From Tritrichomonas musculus (Eukaryota > Parabasalia > Tritrichomonadida > Tritrichomonadidae): DNA of 64,000 bases. The position numbers and the translations under genes were made by a program. How positions within the stretch are numbered: position 1 is the stretch's first letter; every line of letters starts with the position of its first letter. Positions 30,099-41,800 of this stretch are shown here, piece after piece. The notes below the pieces were generated by a model. The model was not told the origin of the DNA, did not search any database, and saw only the letters and a program-made list of their open reading frames with translations. Location of the stretch: positions 4,464,001 through 4,528,000 of the forward strand of contig JAPFFF010000007.1 of assembly GCA_039105265.1 (NCBI GenBank). The letters are read 5' to 3'.

Positions 30099-33000
30099 TT
30101 GAATAGTGTTCTCCAAATTATTCAGCAGATCCCATCCTTATTAACCACTGAGCAAGATATTCAATCACAGCATAACTTTACAAACATTCAAAACAATGCA
30201 TTTTCTTCAATTATTTCAATTCTTGATTCGTTTGAAGATCTTTTTCGTTCTTGCTCAAAAGATAACTGCGTTCACTTTTTGTTGAATACTCCTGTATATG
30301 CTCCTTTTCAAGAAATAAGTTCATTAAGAAGCGCATCTGTTTCCCCATTTAAGCAGCTTCATCAAAATGCAATCTCTGATCTATTCAAAATATCAGATGA
30401 AGATTTAAAGCAGCAAGACGAAGTCGACATGAAAAGAATAGCTCAGATATTAATTCAACTTTCGAACTCCAAAAGAGAAGATATATCTACGCAGCTTAAT
30501 CAAAGATTTGATTCTTTAAAGAAATTAGGGATTGAATGTTCACCTGACTTAAATTGTGATGTTATTGTTCCTAATTTACCCAAAAATATGAATTTTGTTA
30601 TTAAGCATTCTGATGTTGAGCTCGGAAAACAAATAGGAAAAGGCCAAAGTGGAACGGTTAGTGTGGGAAAATTCAAAGGAACTGAAGTTGCTGTCAAAAT
30701 ACTTTATAGGAGAGCTCTTTCTCAGCCTGAACTTGAATCTTTTCGTCGTGAGATCGTTGTATTATCATTACTTGATTACCCAAGCGTTCTAAAGTTTTAC
30801 GGTTATACAGAAGATCCTCCATTTTATATTCTTACTGATTACATGCCAAATGGCTCTCTTTTTGATTTTCTAAGAAAAAGCCCTGAAAAGCTAACGCCTA
30901 CATATCGTACTTTAATTGCTTTAGATGTTGCCAAAGGCCTAAAATATTTACATTCCAAAAACATTATTCACCGTGATATGAAGAGTCTGAACGTTCTTCT
31001 AGACGCTAATTTGCGTGCAAAGATTTGCGACTTCGGAATGGTTCGAATGAAACAAAATGCTCCCATGACAGGACTGATTGGAACACCACACTGGATGGCA
31101 CCTGAGGTATTCATGTCTCTTCCAACATACGATGAAAAAGTTGATGTTTTTTCATATGGTATATTATTATGGGAGCTTTTGACAAATGATATGCCATATA
31201 ATGGTATGAAACAAGCTGATATTACAATCGGCGTGACTCAAGGTACTTTGCGTCCTCCTCTTCCACTTGGCCCACCAACTAAATTAACAAAACTCATTGA
31301 ACAATGCTGGGCTCAAGATCCAAAAGATCGTCCTACAATGACTCAAGTTGTTACAGAGATTGAACAAGACCCTGGTAGTCACTTTCCAGGAACTAATGAA
31401 ACATTATTTAAATCTCTTTCCAGAACAAAACGCCGCTCTTCTTCCTCTCAAGTTATTAGTCATAAAAAACGAAAAAGTGGTAAACGCTTATCAGAATCAT
31501 CAAAATTAATACCTGATGGCATTGATGATGAAGATGATAATGGGGAAATAAACGAAAATGACCTTTCTATGCTCAAAATAGTAGATATTATTAGTCAAAT
31601 TGACAGCTCTTCCGGAGAAGAACGCCAGGAATGCCTCAAACAACTTTGCGAATCTATTAGTTCTGACAAAAAAACTGCTGATATAATTGGGAAGACCAAA
31701 AATGGTTGCAAATACGTCAGCGAATGCCTATCTAATGATAAATTAGCAGAACTTTGTTTAAAAAATCTCAAGAAGTGTAAATCAGATTCTATATATAACG
31801 TTGACGTTTTGAAAGCTCTTCTTCAGTTCGCGAATAATGACAATCAGAAATTGAGAGAGCTAGCTCTTACAGATTTAGTTGAAGCAGGAAAGCTACGCTT
31901 TGACTTTTTGGTCTCAGCACCAAATTTCTTACTCAACCTTCTCTTTTTCCTTAAAAAGCCAACACCAAGCAATCTTTCTTGCTCATTGCTTCATCTTGCT
32001 AAAAAGTTACTCAAATTGTTTTCAAATGTTCCAGAAGGTATCATTCAAATCCTTATTGACGTTTATACAAATACCGACCAAAAAGATATACAAAAGGACT
32101 CTCTAAAATGCATCAGCAATGCATTAAAATTTGATTCAGTTAGAAATGAAATGAACGAAGAATTATGGGGGAAATTACTCACAAATGACACTTTCAAAGA
32201 CGCAATTTCTGATTCTTTTTGCGGTGATTTAAATCAATCTTCAAGTGATGCAATCTTCCTTACCAAATTCTTAACAAACATAAATTCAAAAACGATTGAA
32301 TTGCATTTACCAAAGATTCTCAATAATAGTCGATTTTCATCAGCACTGTTTACCATTTTCCCGATTATTCAAAGCAAAAAGAAAGATTCAAATAATGATA
32401 ACAGCTCTGAAAAAAGCTCAAGTAATAAAAAGCAAGTTTCTTTGGTTTACAAAGTTATCATTAAGAATTGTTCTTGGCTGATGTCAAAAATAGCAAATGA
32501 AGTGCTCGAGTTCTATCAAATTTCAGCTTACTTTATTAAACATCATAAAGTTGAATTCATTTGCAATGAACTGAAAAAGTTGTTTGATTCAAAAAATATC
32601 AATATGAATCTTCTACTTAAAAGCAAGCTTTGTGAAGCTTTATTTGAATCATTTTTAGAAGGGACAAAGGTAGATGAACTTGTTCCCATAATGTCAATTA
32701 TTTTTCAAATTCTAACGATAATTTCTAATAAGCAACCTCACTCGCTCAGTATCATTTCCTTCTTGAAATCAAACGCGAAAGCGGAAAGAAATTTGTTTAA
32801 TATCATGAATTCACCATTGATATTACAAAAATTATTCATTCTTCTTTTTTGTGAAAAAGAAATTTATCGAATGCCAAGTTTTATGTGCATTTCGTCTATT
32901 GCAATTGCAAAACATGTATATTTTGAAGATTTATTGATTTCTTCTCCTCCATCAAAGAAAAATAGAGAGATAAACGAAGGAATTGAAATAGAAAAATTAT

Positions 33001-33260
33001 TATGTGCTGCTGCTTTTTATGTTAATTGCGATTTATCTCTTCCGAGAGAGTTTGGAAATAAGATTATCCAGATGTATGTTGGAAATGAAAAGCTAAATTT
33101 GATGTTAATAGCCAAAATTTTCATTGGTAATTTTAAGGTTGCTGATGAAAATACAAAGCATGCTGCTAACGCTATTATAGATGTTTCACAAAAAGATCAA
33201 TCATTAGAAGATGATATACTTCAAATGGTAATGGCCATTAGTGAAAAAGAATATACCTAA
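30099..33260 (+). CDS. TKL-type protein kinase with C-terminal solenoid
   Basis: The clean frame of 1,053 codons contains a kinase domain at about 172-425: glycine loop GKGQSGTVSVG, VAVK (Lys200), HRDMKSLN (291-298), DFG (311-313), APE (334-336) and a WAQDPKDRPTM motif in subdomain XI. The sequence is of the tyrosine-kinase-like group, greatly expanded in trichomonads. All catalytic residues are present. Residues 1-170 are helical. Residues of about 480-1050 look like ARM/HEAT-type helical repeats, a common architecture here. The frame has no ATG until residue 111; the coordinate given begins at a TTG. An ATG at 30001 behind an initiator-like motif is separated from this frame by T13, so the real start is probably 30001 with a homopolymer miscount. 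Confidence 0.85.
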   Translation: MNSVLQIIQQIPSLLTTEQDIQSQHNFTNIQNNAFSSIISILDSFEDLFRSCSKDNCVHFLLNTPVYAPFQEISSLRSASVSPFKQLHQNAISDLFKISDEDLKQQDEVDMKRIAQILIQLSNSKREDISTQLNQRFDSLKKLGIECSPDLNCDVIVPNLPKNMNFVIKHSDVELGKQIGKGQSGTVSVGKFKGTEVAVKILYRRALSQPELESFRREIVVLSLLDYPSVLKFYGYTEDPPFYILTDYMPNGSLFDFLRKSPEKLTPTYRTLIALDVAKGLKYLHSKNIIHRDMKSLNVLLDANLRAKICDFGMVRMKQNAPMTGLIGTPHWMAPEVFMSLPTYDEKVDVFSYGILLWELLTNDMPYNGMKQADITIGVTQGTLRPPLPLGPPTKLTKLIEQCWAQDPKDRPTMTQVVTEIEQDPGSHFPGTNETLFKSLSRTKRRSSSSQVISHKKRKSGKRLSESSKLIPDGIDDEDDNGEINENDLSMLKIVDIISQIDSSSGEERQECLKQLCESISSDKKTADIIGKTKNGCKYVSECLSNDKLAELCLKNLKKCKSDSIYNVDVLKALLQFANNDNQKLRELALTDLVEAGKLRFDFLVSAPNFLLNLLFFLKKPTPSNLSCSLLHLAKKLLKLFSNVPEGIIQILIDVYTNTDQKDIQKDSLKCISNALKFDSVRNEMNEELWGKLLTNDTFKDAISDSFCGDLNQSSSDAIFLTKFLTNINSKTIELHLPKILNNSRFSSALFTIFPIIQSKKKDSNNDNSSEKSSSNKKQVSLVYKVIIKNCSWLMSKIANEVLEFYQISAYFIKHHKVEFICNELKKLFDSKNINMNLLLKSKLCEALFESFLEGTKVDELVPIMSIIFQILTIISNKQPHSLSIISFLKSNAKAERNLFNIMNSPLILQKLFILLFCEKEIYRMPSFMCISSIAIAKHVYFEDLLISSPPSKKNREINEGIEIEKLLCAAAFYVNCDLSLPREFGNKIIQMYVGNEKLNLMLIAKIFIGNFKVADENTKHAANAIIDVSQKDQSLEDDILQMVMAISEKEYT

Positions 33261-33539
33261 TATTTTTTATGTATTATTAGTAATATATATTATTTATATT
33301 TTAAAATATTCTTTTATCAAGAATTTTCTGAATTATTCGTTTTCATTTTTGAAAATAATTTATTGAAATAATATGTAAAGCATTGAAAAATTTAATTTAA
33401 CATCATTTCTTATTATTTTTTATTTTACTAATATAATTAATTAATTCAGTGTCAAAATGAAGATAATCTTGATGATTTAAAAATACCATGAATTTGACCT
33501 TTCATAAAAAGTTGAAAAAATTTTTTAATTTCAGATTTT

Positions 33540-34301
33540 ATGGCACAATATCAAATAACTGCGCTTTTCCAAGATGGAAAATCCCGCCTTTACGTACTCA
33601 ACAATGATGCCAAAGTATTTGATCTAATTAATAAAATCGAAACAGACTCTGAAATAAAAAAGCCCAAAGATCGTATTTTAAACATTCTATATCTCGGAAG
33701 ATTTCTTGACCCGTCAACTAGAATTAATGACGTGGAAAGTAGTCCACAATTTACAGTAAATTGTTTTTTCCGCGCTCCCAAGAATCATTATGGCAGTGAC
33801 GACGCTCCCCTTGCAAGTGAATTAAGAGGTTTTGATCGATTGGCTCGTATGGGATATTCACCTAGCCAGATTCGTGATTTCCGTGAAAATTTTCACCGCT
33901 TTCATTCGTCTCTAAATTATCCTGAAAATACAAGAATTGAAATGGAGGAGGAATGGTTTCCAGCTCTCTTTAGTGGAGATGAAGCGCCTCAATTTTTTCT
34001 TCCAGCTAACCATAACCATAACCAAAATCAAGACCAAAACGAATCTGAACCAGATAATATTAATCAAAATAGCGATTTTGATATTAGTCCTGATTCTGAA
34101 GTTCCTTTTGCTCAAGAACCAACTGATAACCCAGATTCTTCGCAATCATGGACTCCTTTTTTTTTGGGAGTAGCGTTTGGTTTTATATTTAGGCTGAATT
34201 GGTATATTTTTATACCAATGATGCTCCCAGATAGATCAGTTTTAATAGGCTATTTATTTGGATGTGGGCTTTTTTATATGTTTGCTGAGTTGTCGAAATA
34301 A
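33540..34301 (+). CDS. Dsc3/TMUB-like ubiquitin-like-domain membrane protein
   Basis: A 253-residue protein. Residues 1-80 look like a ubiquitin-like fold (YQITALFQDGKSRLYVL, then ILNILYLGRFLDPSTRI as the beta-3 to beta-5 part). Residues of about 95-120 read GFDRLARMGYSPSQIRDFR, which matches the DUF2407 C-terminal signature of fungal Dsc3. An Asn/Asp/Glu-rich linker follows. Two hydrophobic helices at about 206-222 and 233-248 end the protein. Dsc3 belongs to a Golgi/endosome membrane E3 ubiquitin ligase complex, and animal TMUB proteins have a similar layout. Membrane-protein quality control is therefore the likely role. The first in-frame ATG is used. It lies 280 bp after the kinase stop, same strand. 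Confidence 0.65.
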   Translation: MAQYQITALFQDGKSRLYVLNNDAKVFDLINKIETDSEIKKPKDRILNILYLGRFLDPSTRINDVESSPQFTVNCFFRAPKNHYGSDDAPLASELRGFDRLARMGYSPSQIRDFRENFHRFHSSLNYPENTRIEMEEEWFPALFSGDEAPQFFLPANHNHNQNQDQNESEPDNINQNSDFDISPDSEVPFAQEPTDNPDSSQSWTPFFLGVAFGFIFRLNWYIFIPMMLPDRSVLIGYLFGCGLFYMFAELSK

Positions 34302-34422
34302 TATGTTTTTTTTTTTTTTTGTTGATTTATTTTTGTTATTTAATATTATTATTACTTATAAAATCTAATATCATTAATTTTCTTATAATGCTTTTTTACT
34401 AAATAAAGTATTTATCGTCTTC
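34302..34422. other. Short convergent spacer with T run
   Basis: A run of T follows the Dsc3-like stop codon. This is the shared 3' space of two convergent genes. Confidence 0.4.
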
Positions 34423-37400
34423 TTAAGAAGATTGTGCAATATTATCTGGGATCTTGAGGAAAATGCATGGACATTTGTCAATTATATTGTGCCCATCATC
34501 TTCCAATAATGGCGATAAACTTATCATTTTGCCAGGAATCAATGGAAGTCTTATAACATCTTGATATATATTTGTGATCTTTCGATCTAAGAAATCTTTA
34601 AATGTGGAATTATAAAGATTCTTGCTTCCAATGGCCATTGATATAATATTTAGTCCATATTTATTTTTGACTTCGTTGATAAACTGAGATACTGTCAAAT
34701 CTCCCTCAATTATCCATTTATCCCAAGTTTTGTAACTTACAACTTTATATTCTTTCCCTTCTGCATCTTTTTCAATGATATTTGTAGTTTCTTCAGGACT
34801 TGGAGTATAAAAATTATATTGATTACATCCGAGATTCATAAATAGTTTACGATAATCTTTTATAGCCTTCTTTTGTTCGGCAATAGAGTGAACTTTATAC
34901 ATCTCAAGCGATACAAATCCACAAACAACAGCCGTTGTTGTTGCAAGTGCTGGAATGATATTACCTGCAATTTTCTTAATTTTCATCTCAGATTCAGTGA
35001 TTATGCCATAGTTTCTTGCGCGAAGATTTGCAGCAGCTGCAATGAACTCAATATGTCCATTAGTTGGATCATCTTTCTCGAATTTTTGAACTTTCATAAG
35101 ATTTTCAGCTTTTCTGTATGGAGAAATTTCATTATAAATGGAATCGACTGTATCCACTTTTCCGCTTTGACCTTCATTTGTTTTATTGGCTGCTGCGTTT
35201 TTATTTGCTGCCATTTCATTTTGTATATTAATTGCTAATTGAGGAATACTTTGATATTGCTCATCAGATATTTCAATACCATACATTTTTGCATAAAGTT
35301 TTGTAGCTGATCTAATGAAACTTTGCTGATATTCATCACTTCCATCATATTTAATAATTTTTGGGAAAAGACGGCTTCCAGTCCAAAATTTCTTTCCATT
35401 ATTATCTAAACTATCTTTCGGATGTTGCTTAATTAACTTATAAATTATTGTGTAAAAGAAATCAGAAAATTTCGAAAGTGCCATTTTAATGCAATCTTCA
35501 TAAGAAGTTGGACGAGGTTTAGTAATTAATCTTTTGACAATTGCTAAGCGTGGCATGGCAGCTGATTTTTCTGGAAAACTATCAAGGTAGTTGTCATCTG
35601 TAATGAATTCATTGATCTCTATTGGCTTTATATAAAATAAATTATTAAATGTGTTGACAGCCCAAATGGTGCAATGAGCTATATTTGTTGGAAAATCACG
35701 TATAGTGCAATTGGGAATTCTATCACTTGGATTGGAAGGCTCTTGATGATATGAATTTGAAAAATGAGGAATAAAAATATGAACCTGTCCTTTTGGTCCT
35801 TCTGTTGCACTTTCAAGAAGTGGTATTTCATAGTAGAGGGCTTGATTATCGTTATATAAACGCGCGCTTCTGTTATCAACTGCATTGCAAATGCCACTAA
35901 GACTGCTATAAAAATCAGGCGTGAAAATTGTTTCGCTTTTCAAGCCAACTTGACATGTATATGCCTCAATATTAATATCTGGATTCATAATTTTAGCAGA
36001 TTTTGAAGCAGATTCGGACTTATATTGGCCTTTGTCACTATCTCTGAATAAAAATTGCATGCTTAAATTAGATACTTCAATCTTATCATAATCAGTAACA
36101 TATATTTTGCCTTGTTGTTTGTCAGTGGAAATGCCCATCATGCTCCAATTTTTGAGAATTTCGCATCCAATTGCACCTGCTCCGACTATGAAATATTTTA
36201 ATTTGATGCAGAGTCCAATATTGCTTCAAATTGTGCATCACCAAAAATAAGACGATAGGCATCATACCTGTCATTTTTAATTGTGGTATGGAATGACTTA
36301 TCATTGACTGGCTGAAGGGCTTCAATATAAGCTAAAGTGAAAAAATTATTCATTGGTAAAAATTTACCTGAAATAGATTTAAGTGCTTCTTGGCCAGCTA
36401 TACCTCCAATTACTGAAGCAACTGGAGAAATTACAGCATCTTCACGAACAAATTCGCGTATAAAATTCTCATCGATTTCTTTTACTTTTTTGAATTAATC
36501 GTTAAATTTTTTAGCATTGCTCAAAATATCTTGATTTATTTTATCATGATCTTCGATTGATGCCTTGTTATCTTCGATTGATTTAAATAAAGAAAAGAAG
36601 GAAATGATTACTTGTTGTTGGTTAGGTAATGATGTAAAGCCATCATTTTCATTTATAAAATTATATTTTTTAATGAATCTGCTAGCTTTTTGAAATGAAT
36701 AGTTTCTGGTTGAGTTACTTGAATAACATATCCAGAAATCAAATAATTATCGGAAATAGGTGATTCTGGAGTATAGTCAATTGAAAAGGAGTGAATATTA
36801 TTGAAATAAACTTTAAACTCTTTTTCATTTAATTCAGGCATTCCTTTAATTTTATTAAATTTAACCAAATCGCCAGTTGCTAATCTAAGATCTTCTTCAT
36901 TGACAATAAATGTACATTTATGAGTAGTTTCATCATATGAAACTGATTCAATCAAAAATGGAGATGGATCATCAAGATTGGGATCATTCACTATAAAGTT
37001 ATCGCCAAAATCATTAAAAATGAAGCCAAAAACTCCTCTTGTCATTGCAAGAATAAATGCAATTGAATTTTCATGGCAAAATTCCGAAATTGAAAGGATT
37101 TGTGAATATGGCCTAGGAGTTGTGATGACAATGCAATCAAATTTAGAATCTTTGATAAGATCCTTAGTTTAATTTTTTTTTCAAGCACTTGTATATTAGC
37201 CATATCCCACAATTCGGATAATTTGCTTTTTGAAGCAAAAGCACGATTTTGTCCAATTGAATCCTTATCAGCATAAAAATGTGAAGACAAATCATTTATA
37301 GTCATCTTCTCAGTATCATGAAGTGTAATTGATTTTACACCAGATAAAATAATATTTTTAGCGATTTCAAGACCAACTCCTCCTAAACCTGAAATTAAAA

Positions 37401-37494
37401 CAGAAGAACTGGTTATTTTTTCCATTGCTTTATTTCCTAATGCAAAAATTTGGCGATCAAATCGATTTGGATCATATTTAACATCATTAGACAT
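34423..37494 (-). pseudogene. E1 ubiquitin-activating enzyme gene, disrupted in its 5' half
   Basis: From ATG at 37492-37494 (MSNDVKYDPNRFDRQIFALG) the order is that of UBA1-type E1: inactive adenylation half (LISGLGGVGLEIAKNI), first Cys half-domain, active adenylation half (FIVGAGAIGCEILKNW, VTDYDKIEVSNL), catalytic Cys region (RIPNCTIRDFP, matching IPxCTLKxFP of UBA1) and a C-terminal ubiquitin-fold domain. The 3' half (34423-36141) is one clean 572-codon frame. The 5' half changes frame near 37165, 36655 and 36200 and has an in-frame TAA near 36495. The Arg of the usual NLNRQFLF is Met here. It may be a young pseudogene of a divergent E1 paralogue, or an intact gene with assembly indels at A/T runs. 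Confidence 0.75.
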
Positions 37495-37665
37495 TTTTAA
37501 AAATATAAAATAGACAAAAACTCGACAAAAACTCGACAAAAGCTTGACAAGAAGATTTATTGAAAATATTCTATGAGTTATAACAAACAAAAAAACTAAT
37601 TCAAAATTATTGGTCATTTCACCTATTAGGTTTAAATTTTGTTCTTTTATTACATTATTTGAAAG

Positions 37666-38394
37666 ATGGTAAAAACTCTTGTTATTTTTACTTATCCTTC
37701 AAATGTTTTTTGGTTTTCAGCAATATTTCCTCTTCTCGCTGTGTCTATGAGATATTTTTCATCGCTGCTTTCAAACGGAATTGCATCAGAATTAATTCCT
37801 TCGCTTCCTCATCTCTATCAAGAAAAATACAACAGAAATCTTTCATTATTTTTCTCTTTTTGTGGTTTCATTTCTATTTTCTTATCAACTTTATCTATTC
37901 AATCATTTATTTCTAAAATACCAAAGGATAAACAAAGAGGAAATTTCAATTTATATACATCAATAATTATGATATTTGGAATGGTCATGAATTTTTCGGT
38001 TTTGTTTTTAAACTTTTTGGATATTAACAAGCGACCTTTTTTAACCGCTCTAAATTTATCAGTTTTATATACTTCTGCATCAATTTTTCATATTTGTATT
38101 GGAAAAATACCAGCACGATTTACATATATTGACGATTTAGCCAAAATTTTTAATTATGTTCTTGTTGTTTCATCAACACTAGTCGTTTTGACATTTAATG
38201 TCAGCTGCTTAACTCATAAAATAGATGCTTTATATTATATTTCATCTATTGCACAATGCATTGGCATTCTAATTTGCTTTTTAAAGTACATACTTATTGG
38301 AACAATTATGAATGGGGATCAGTTTTTGGCCTTTTCTGTTGAAAAGAAAACTGATAAAAAAGCATATACAAGAAATGATATGATTCTTCCATAA
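37666..38394 (+). CDS. Six-helix membrane protein, possibly Frag1/DRAM/Sfk1-like
   Basis: A 242-residue protein with about six hydrophobic segments (near 5-25, 58-80, 93-115, 123-142, 155-178 and 190-212). After helix 1 comes a loop with SELIPSLPH, in the place where Frag1/DRAM/TMEM150 proteins carry a conserved ISD..PP loop; the match is loose. Those proteins act at the plasma membrane, lysosome or in GPI-anchor remodelling. A short charged tail follows. The gene starts 172 bp from the E1 start on the opposite strand, so the two share a divergent promoter region. The family call is tentative; the membrane topology is well supported. Confidence 0.5.
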   Translation: MVKTLVIFTYPSNVFWFSAIFPLLAVSMRYFSSLLSNGIASELIPSLPHLYQEKYNRNLSLFFSFCGFISIFLSTLSIQSFISKIPKDKQRGNFNLYTSIIMIFGMVMNFSVLFLNFLDINKRPFLTALNLSVLYTSASIFHICIGKIPARFTYIDDLAKIFNYVLVVSSTLVVLTFNVSCLTHKIDALYYISSIAQCIGILICFLKYILIGTIMNGDQFLAFSVEKKTDKKAYTRNDMILP

Positions 38395-38775
38395 GAGACA
38401 GCTCTAAAATATAAATTCTATATAATTACGGATTAATCATGACTGCTTATTTTCAACGATATTATGAAAATTCTTATGTTTTGAACTCATATTATTCTTT
38501 TATCAGGAAAAACATCTGAAGCAGCAATCATATTTTTCAATCTCAAATATAAATTATAAATATTTAAAAATAAGTGTATATTAAATTAATAAAAGTAGAT
38601 TATATTAAATTTTATTTGATTTTTCCCTTCAATCTTTTTTGAAATCCAAAATAAATGTATTTTATTTTCTGATGATTAATTTAAAATTCTGTGAAAATCG
38701 ATTTCATAAATTCAATTTTTGAATAATAGATCCATTCAAAAATTATATATATCAATTAAAATTTTTATTTTTTTC
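38395..38775. other. Intergenic, AT-rich
   Basis: No gene, RNA or repeat recognised. Confidence 0.45.
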
Positions 38776-38784
38776 TCATTATTT
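38776..38784 (+). promoter_or_regulatory. Initiator-like TCATTATTT
   Basis: TCATTATTT fits the trichomonad TCA(Y)(T/A) initiator and lies 26 bp before the ATG at 38811. Confidence 0.45.
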
Positions 38785-38810
38785 TCTAATTTTATTTGAT
38801 ATATTTTTTA

Positions 38811-41800
38811 ATGTCAGATGATGAATACACAGAACCATCTCTTTTCCTTGCGTATAATAGTGATTCCAGCCAAATTCCCACAGATTTGCAATATACATCA
38901 TTTTTAATTTTAAGACCGAAAGGAATGTTTGCTGATTTTCTAAAAGAAGAAGAATATGTTATTGCATGTGGTACTTTTGAAGGCGCAATTTTAATTGTTG
39001 GAGAGAATCCTACAGATAAAGATAATAATCCTTCACTTCAAAGAATCTCGCTATTATGTGGACATGAGCACCCGATTTGCTCTATGATACAAACCTTGCA
39101 AGATACCAATTTTCTTTCAATATCAACCGATGGTACTTTATGTTGCTGGTCGTTATTTGATTTTACCTGCATTTTTAAAAAGAAAGTATTTTATGAAAAA
39201 GGCGATTACAAATTTATTCTTTCATGGAGTTTTCAGAACAAAGTTTGGATTTTATCTACAGGTTTATTTTTTTGCTTATTTGATTTACGATTAAAATCTG
39301 TAATCAAGAAAGTGAAAATGTCAGGGATTCTTTCATTATGCGTATTATCACCCAACAAATTAAATTACATCAAAGATTTCATAGCAGTTGTTCTATCGAT
39401 TGACAAAATCACAGTTTTTAAAATTCAAATTTCGAATTTTTTATTTTTTCCGCTTTATGAGTCCACTTTTTCAAAGATACAGCCAGAATTGCATTTTTTT
39501 CTAAACGAATATGGAATTGTCAGAGTTAATAAATCGACAAACAAATGGAGCATCATTAATTCTGGCACTTTTAAGGAAGTTTTAATAGGTCAACTTGAAT
39601 TGCAAGAAAACGATCAAGTCAGTGACGTTGAATGGAAGTCGTTAGAGACAATTGTTTTTTCGACCTTTAAAGGTGATTTTTTTATCTATCAAATCCATTT
39701 GGATGAATTCAAAAACTCAAAAAATAAGATAAAATTTAAATACGTTATAAAATCAACTCAAAAAGTTCACACAAATTTTTTTTGTAATAAATTCATTTTC
39801 AATGAAACGCTTAACATCTCAGAAAAAGTTTGTATTGCATTTTCACCTGATTCGAGAAAAATAGTCTTGTTGAGACAGGACGATAGAAGTGAAAACGGTT
39901 ATTTAAAATTGATTTTAAAACCGATTCAAAAAAAGAAAAAATTAAGCTTTCCTATTGAATCCCATCATCCCATAATTTTGCTCACAAAAAATGACAAAAC
40001 GGTTATTCTCACAAATAGCCAAACAGGGAGAGAAATTGACAGATTTACATTTGGTCAAAAAGTTACATCCATCTATTTTGGGAACGATAAAAAGTCAGGC
40101 GAAATGATTGTTATTGCTGGCCACTCAAACGGCAGCTTAACGTACTTTAAGCAAACCAGTAGGAGGACAGTTGTCATCAATGCCTTGTGCGATGAAATCA
40201 TAGGGATTCTTCATTTGCCGATCAAGAAGGACAAGCACAATGTGATATTGGTAGTGTCACACAACTCGGCTTGCCTGATTCAGAAGGAGAAAGTCGTCTC
40301 TATTTTCCCAGTCGATCAATACAGATTAATTTCAATATACCTCATTGAAACCTATCTACTTTTTGAACACATAAATGGTCTCATCGAAACTTTTTCTCTG
40401 AACGCCACAAATGACCCTCTTTTTATGAGCGTCATTCCGAAGAAAGCAAGGCGCATTTGGAAGTTCTTTAATAACAACTCAACCGTCCAGAGCTATTCAA
40501 ATTACTCGTCATCGGCTTCTCTGTTGTCGGCTGACGATAGCGCCGGCTTGCCGATAGATCCGATATCGAGCTCGATCATTTTGAAGCGGATTGGAAGGAG
40601 CTCCTTCTGCTACCATTTCTACGACATTTCGTTGATGATCTCAAATTTCAATGCCGATCAAATAACCGTCATGCTTGAGTACGTTAAATTGATTTGCAAT
40701 TTGAAATTGAATGACAACTGTTCGTACGTTTTGATCGGCTCAAACAACACTTCACAAACCTTCTTCTACCACGGCTACTCGGCGCACGGCAGCAACATCA
40801 TTAAGGCTTCCGATCAAATAACCGCTTCCCACTTTTTGATAAACATCATGATGAAAATTGTGTTCAAAATTCAGCTCGACAACGCGCCAAACCTCGGAAA
40901 GGACTACGTACGTTGTTTACCGTTATTCGTCAAATATTTGACCTTAACCGAAAACAAAATGATTCAGAAATTTCTCCTATCGGTTTGCATTGACTTGTCC
41001 TCTTACATGACGTTCATCCAATGTCAAAATTTGAATGAAAGATTGACCATTGACAATGAAAAATTCATCGACGAGTCAACAACCACTTTTCTATCGTTAT
41101 CGTTCGTCGCTACAAAGCACCCAGAGTGCGTCAAGCCAGATCTCATTGTGCAGCTTCTTCACTTCCTTATGAAGCTGAGTGAGGAGGAGTCAATTGAGGC
41201 AGAAATGGCACTTTTTCTATTGATCGATGGAAAAAGTAATGTTTGGCTCAATTATTTCATTGAGTCCTCTCAAAATAAAGCCTCTCAATTTTATATAAAA
41301 ATCATTACTTCCTTCTGCAAATGCAGCAAGACAACTTTCTTGTCAAACAAGCTCTGTAACGACGTCTACAGCGACATGAAAAACTATAGCGACACCCTGA
41401 TAGAAATCGCTAATAACGATGTGACATGTGATATGAAAAAAGTTGTAAACATGTTTTGGCTTGTTGTCACTACAAAATCGAGCGGTTCTTTGGACAACCA
41501 AAATGAAAGTGACCCTCTGGATATTTGGGTCGCTTTGGCGAACTTTTGGAGCAATTCAAAAACCGCAGATTATGTTGATACAATTATGTGCCAAGATTCT
41601 AATTTTCGGAACGTCATGCACCAAAATAACGTGACCGTTATCGGAAAAAATAATGGCGAATTATTCGCCTTTTCTAAGGGCAAAAAGTGGGCTTCTGATA
41701 GACCATTTGAGGGAAAGATTAGTTTCGTCTCAGTCAGCCCTTCTGCCGGCTTCTGCGTTGCAATTTGCGAGTCCGAAAAGAAGAGCTGCCTCTACCAGAT

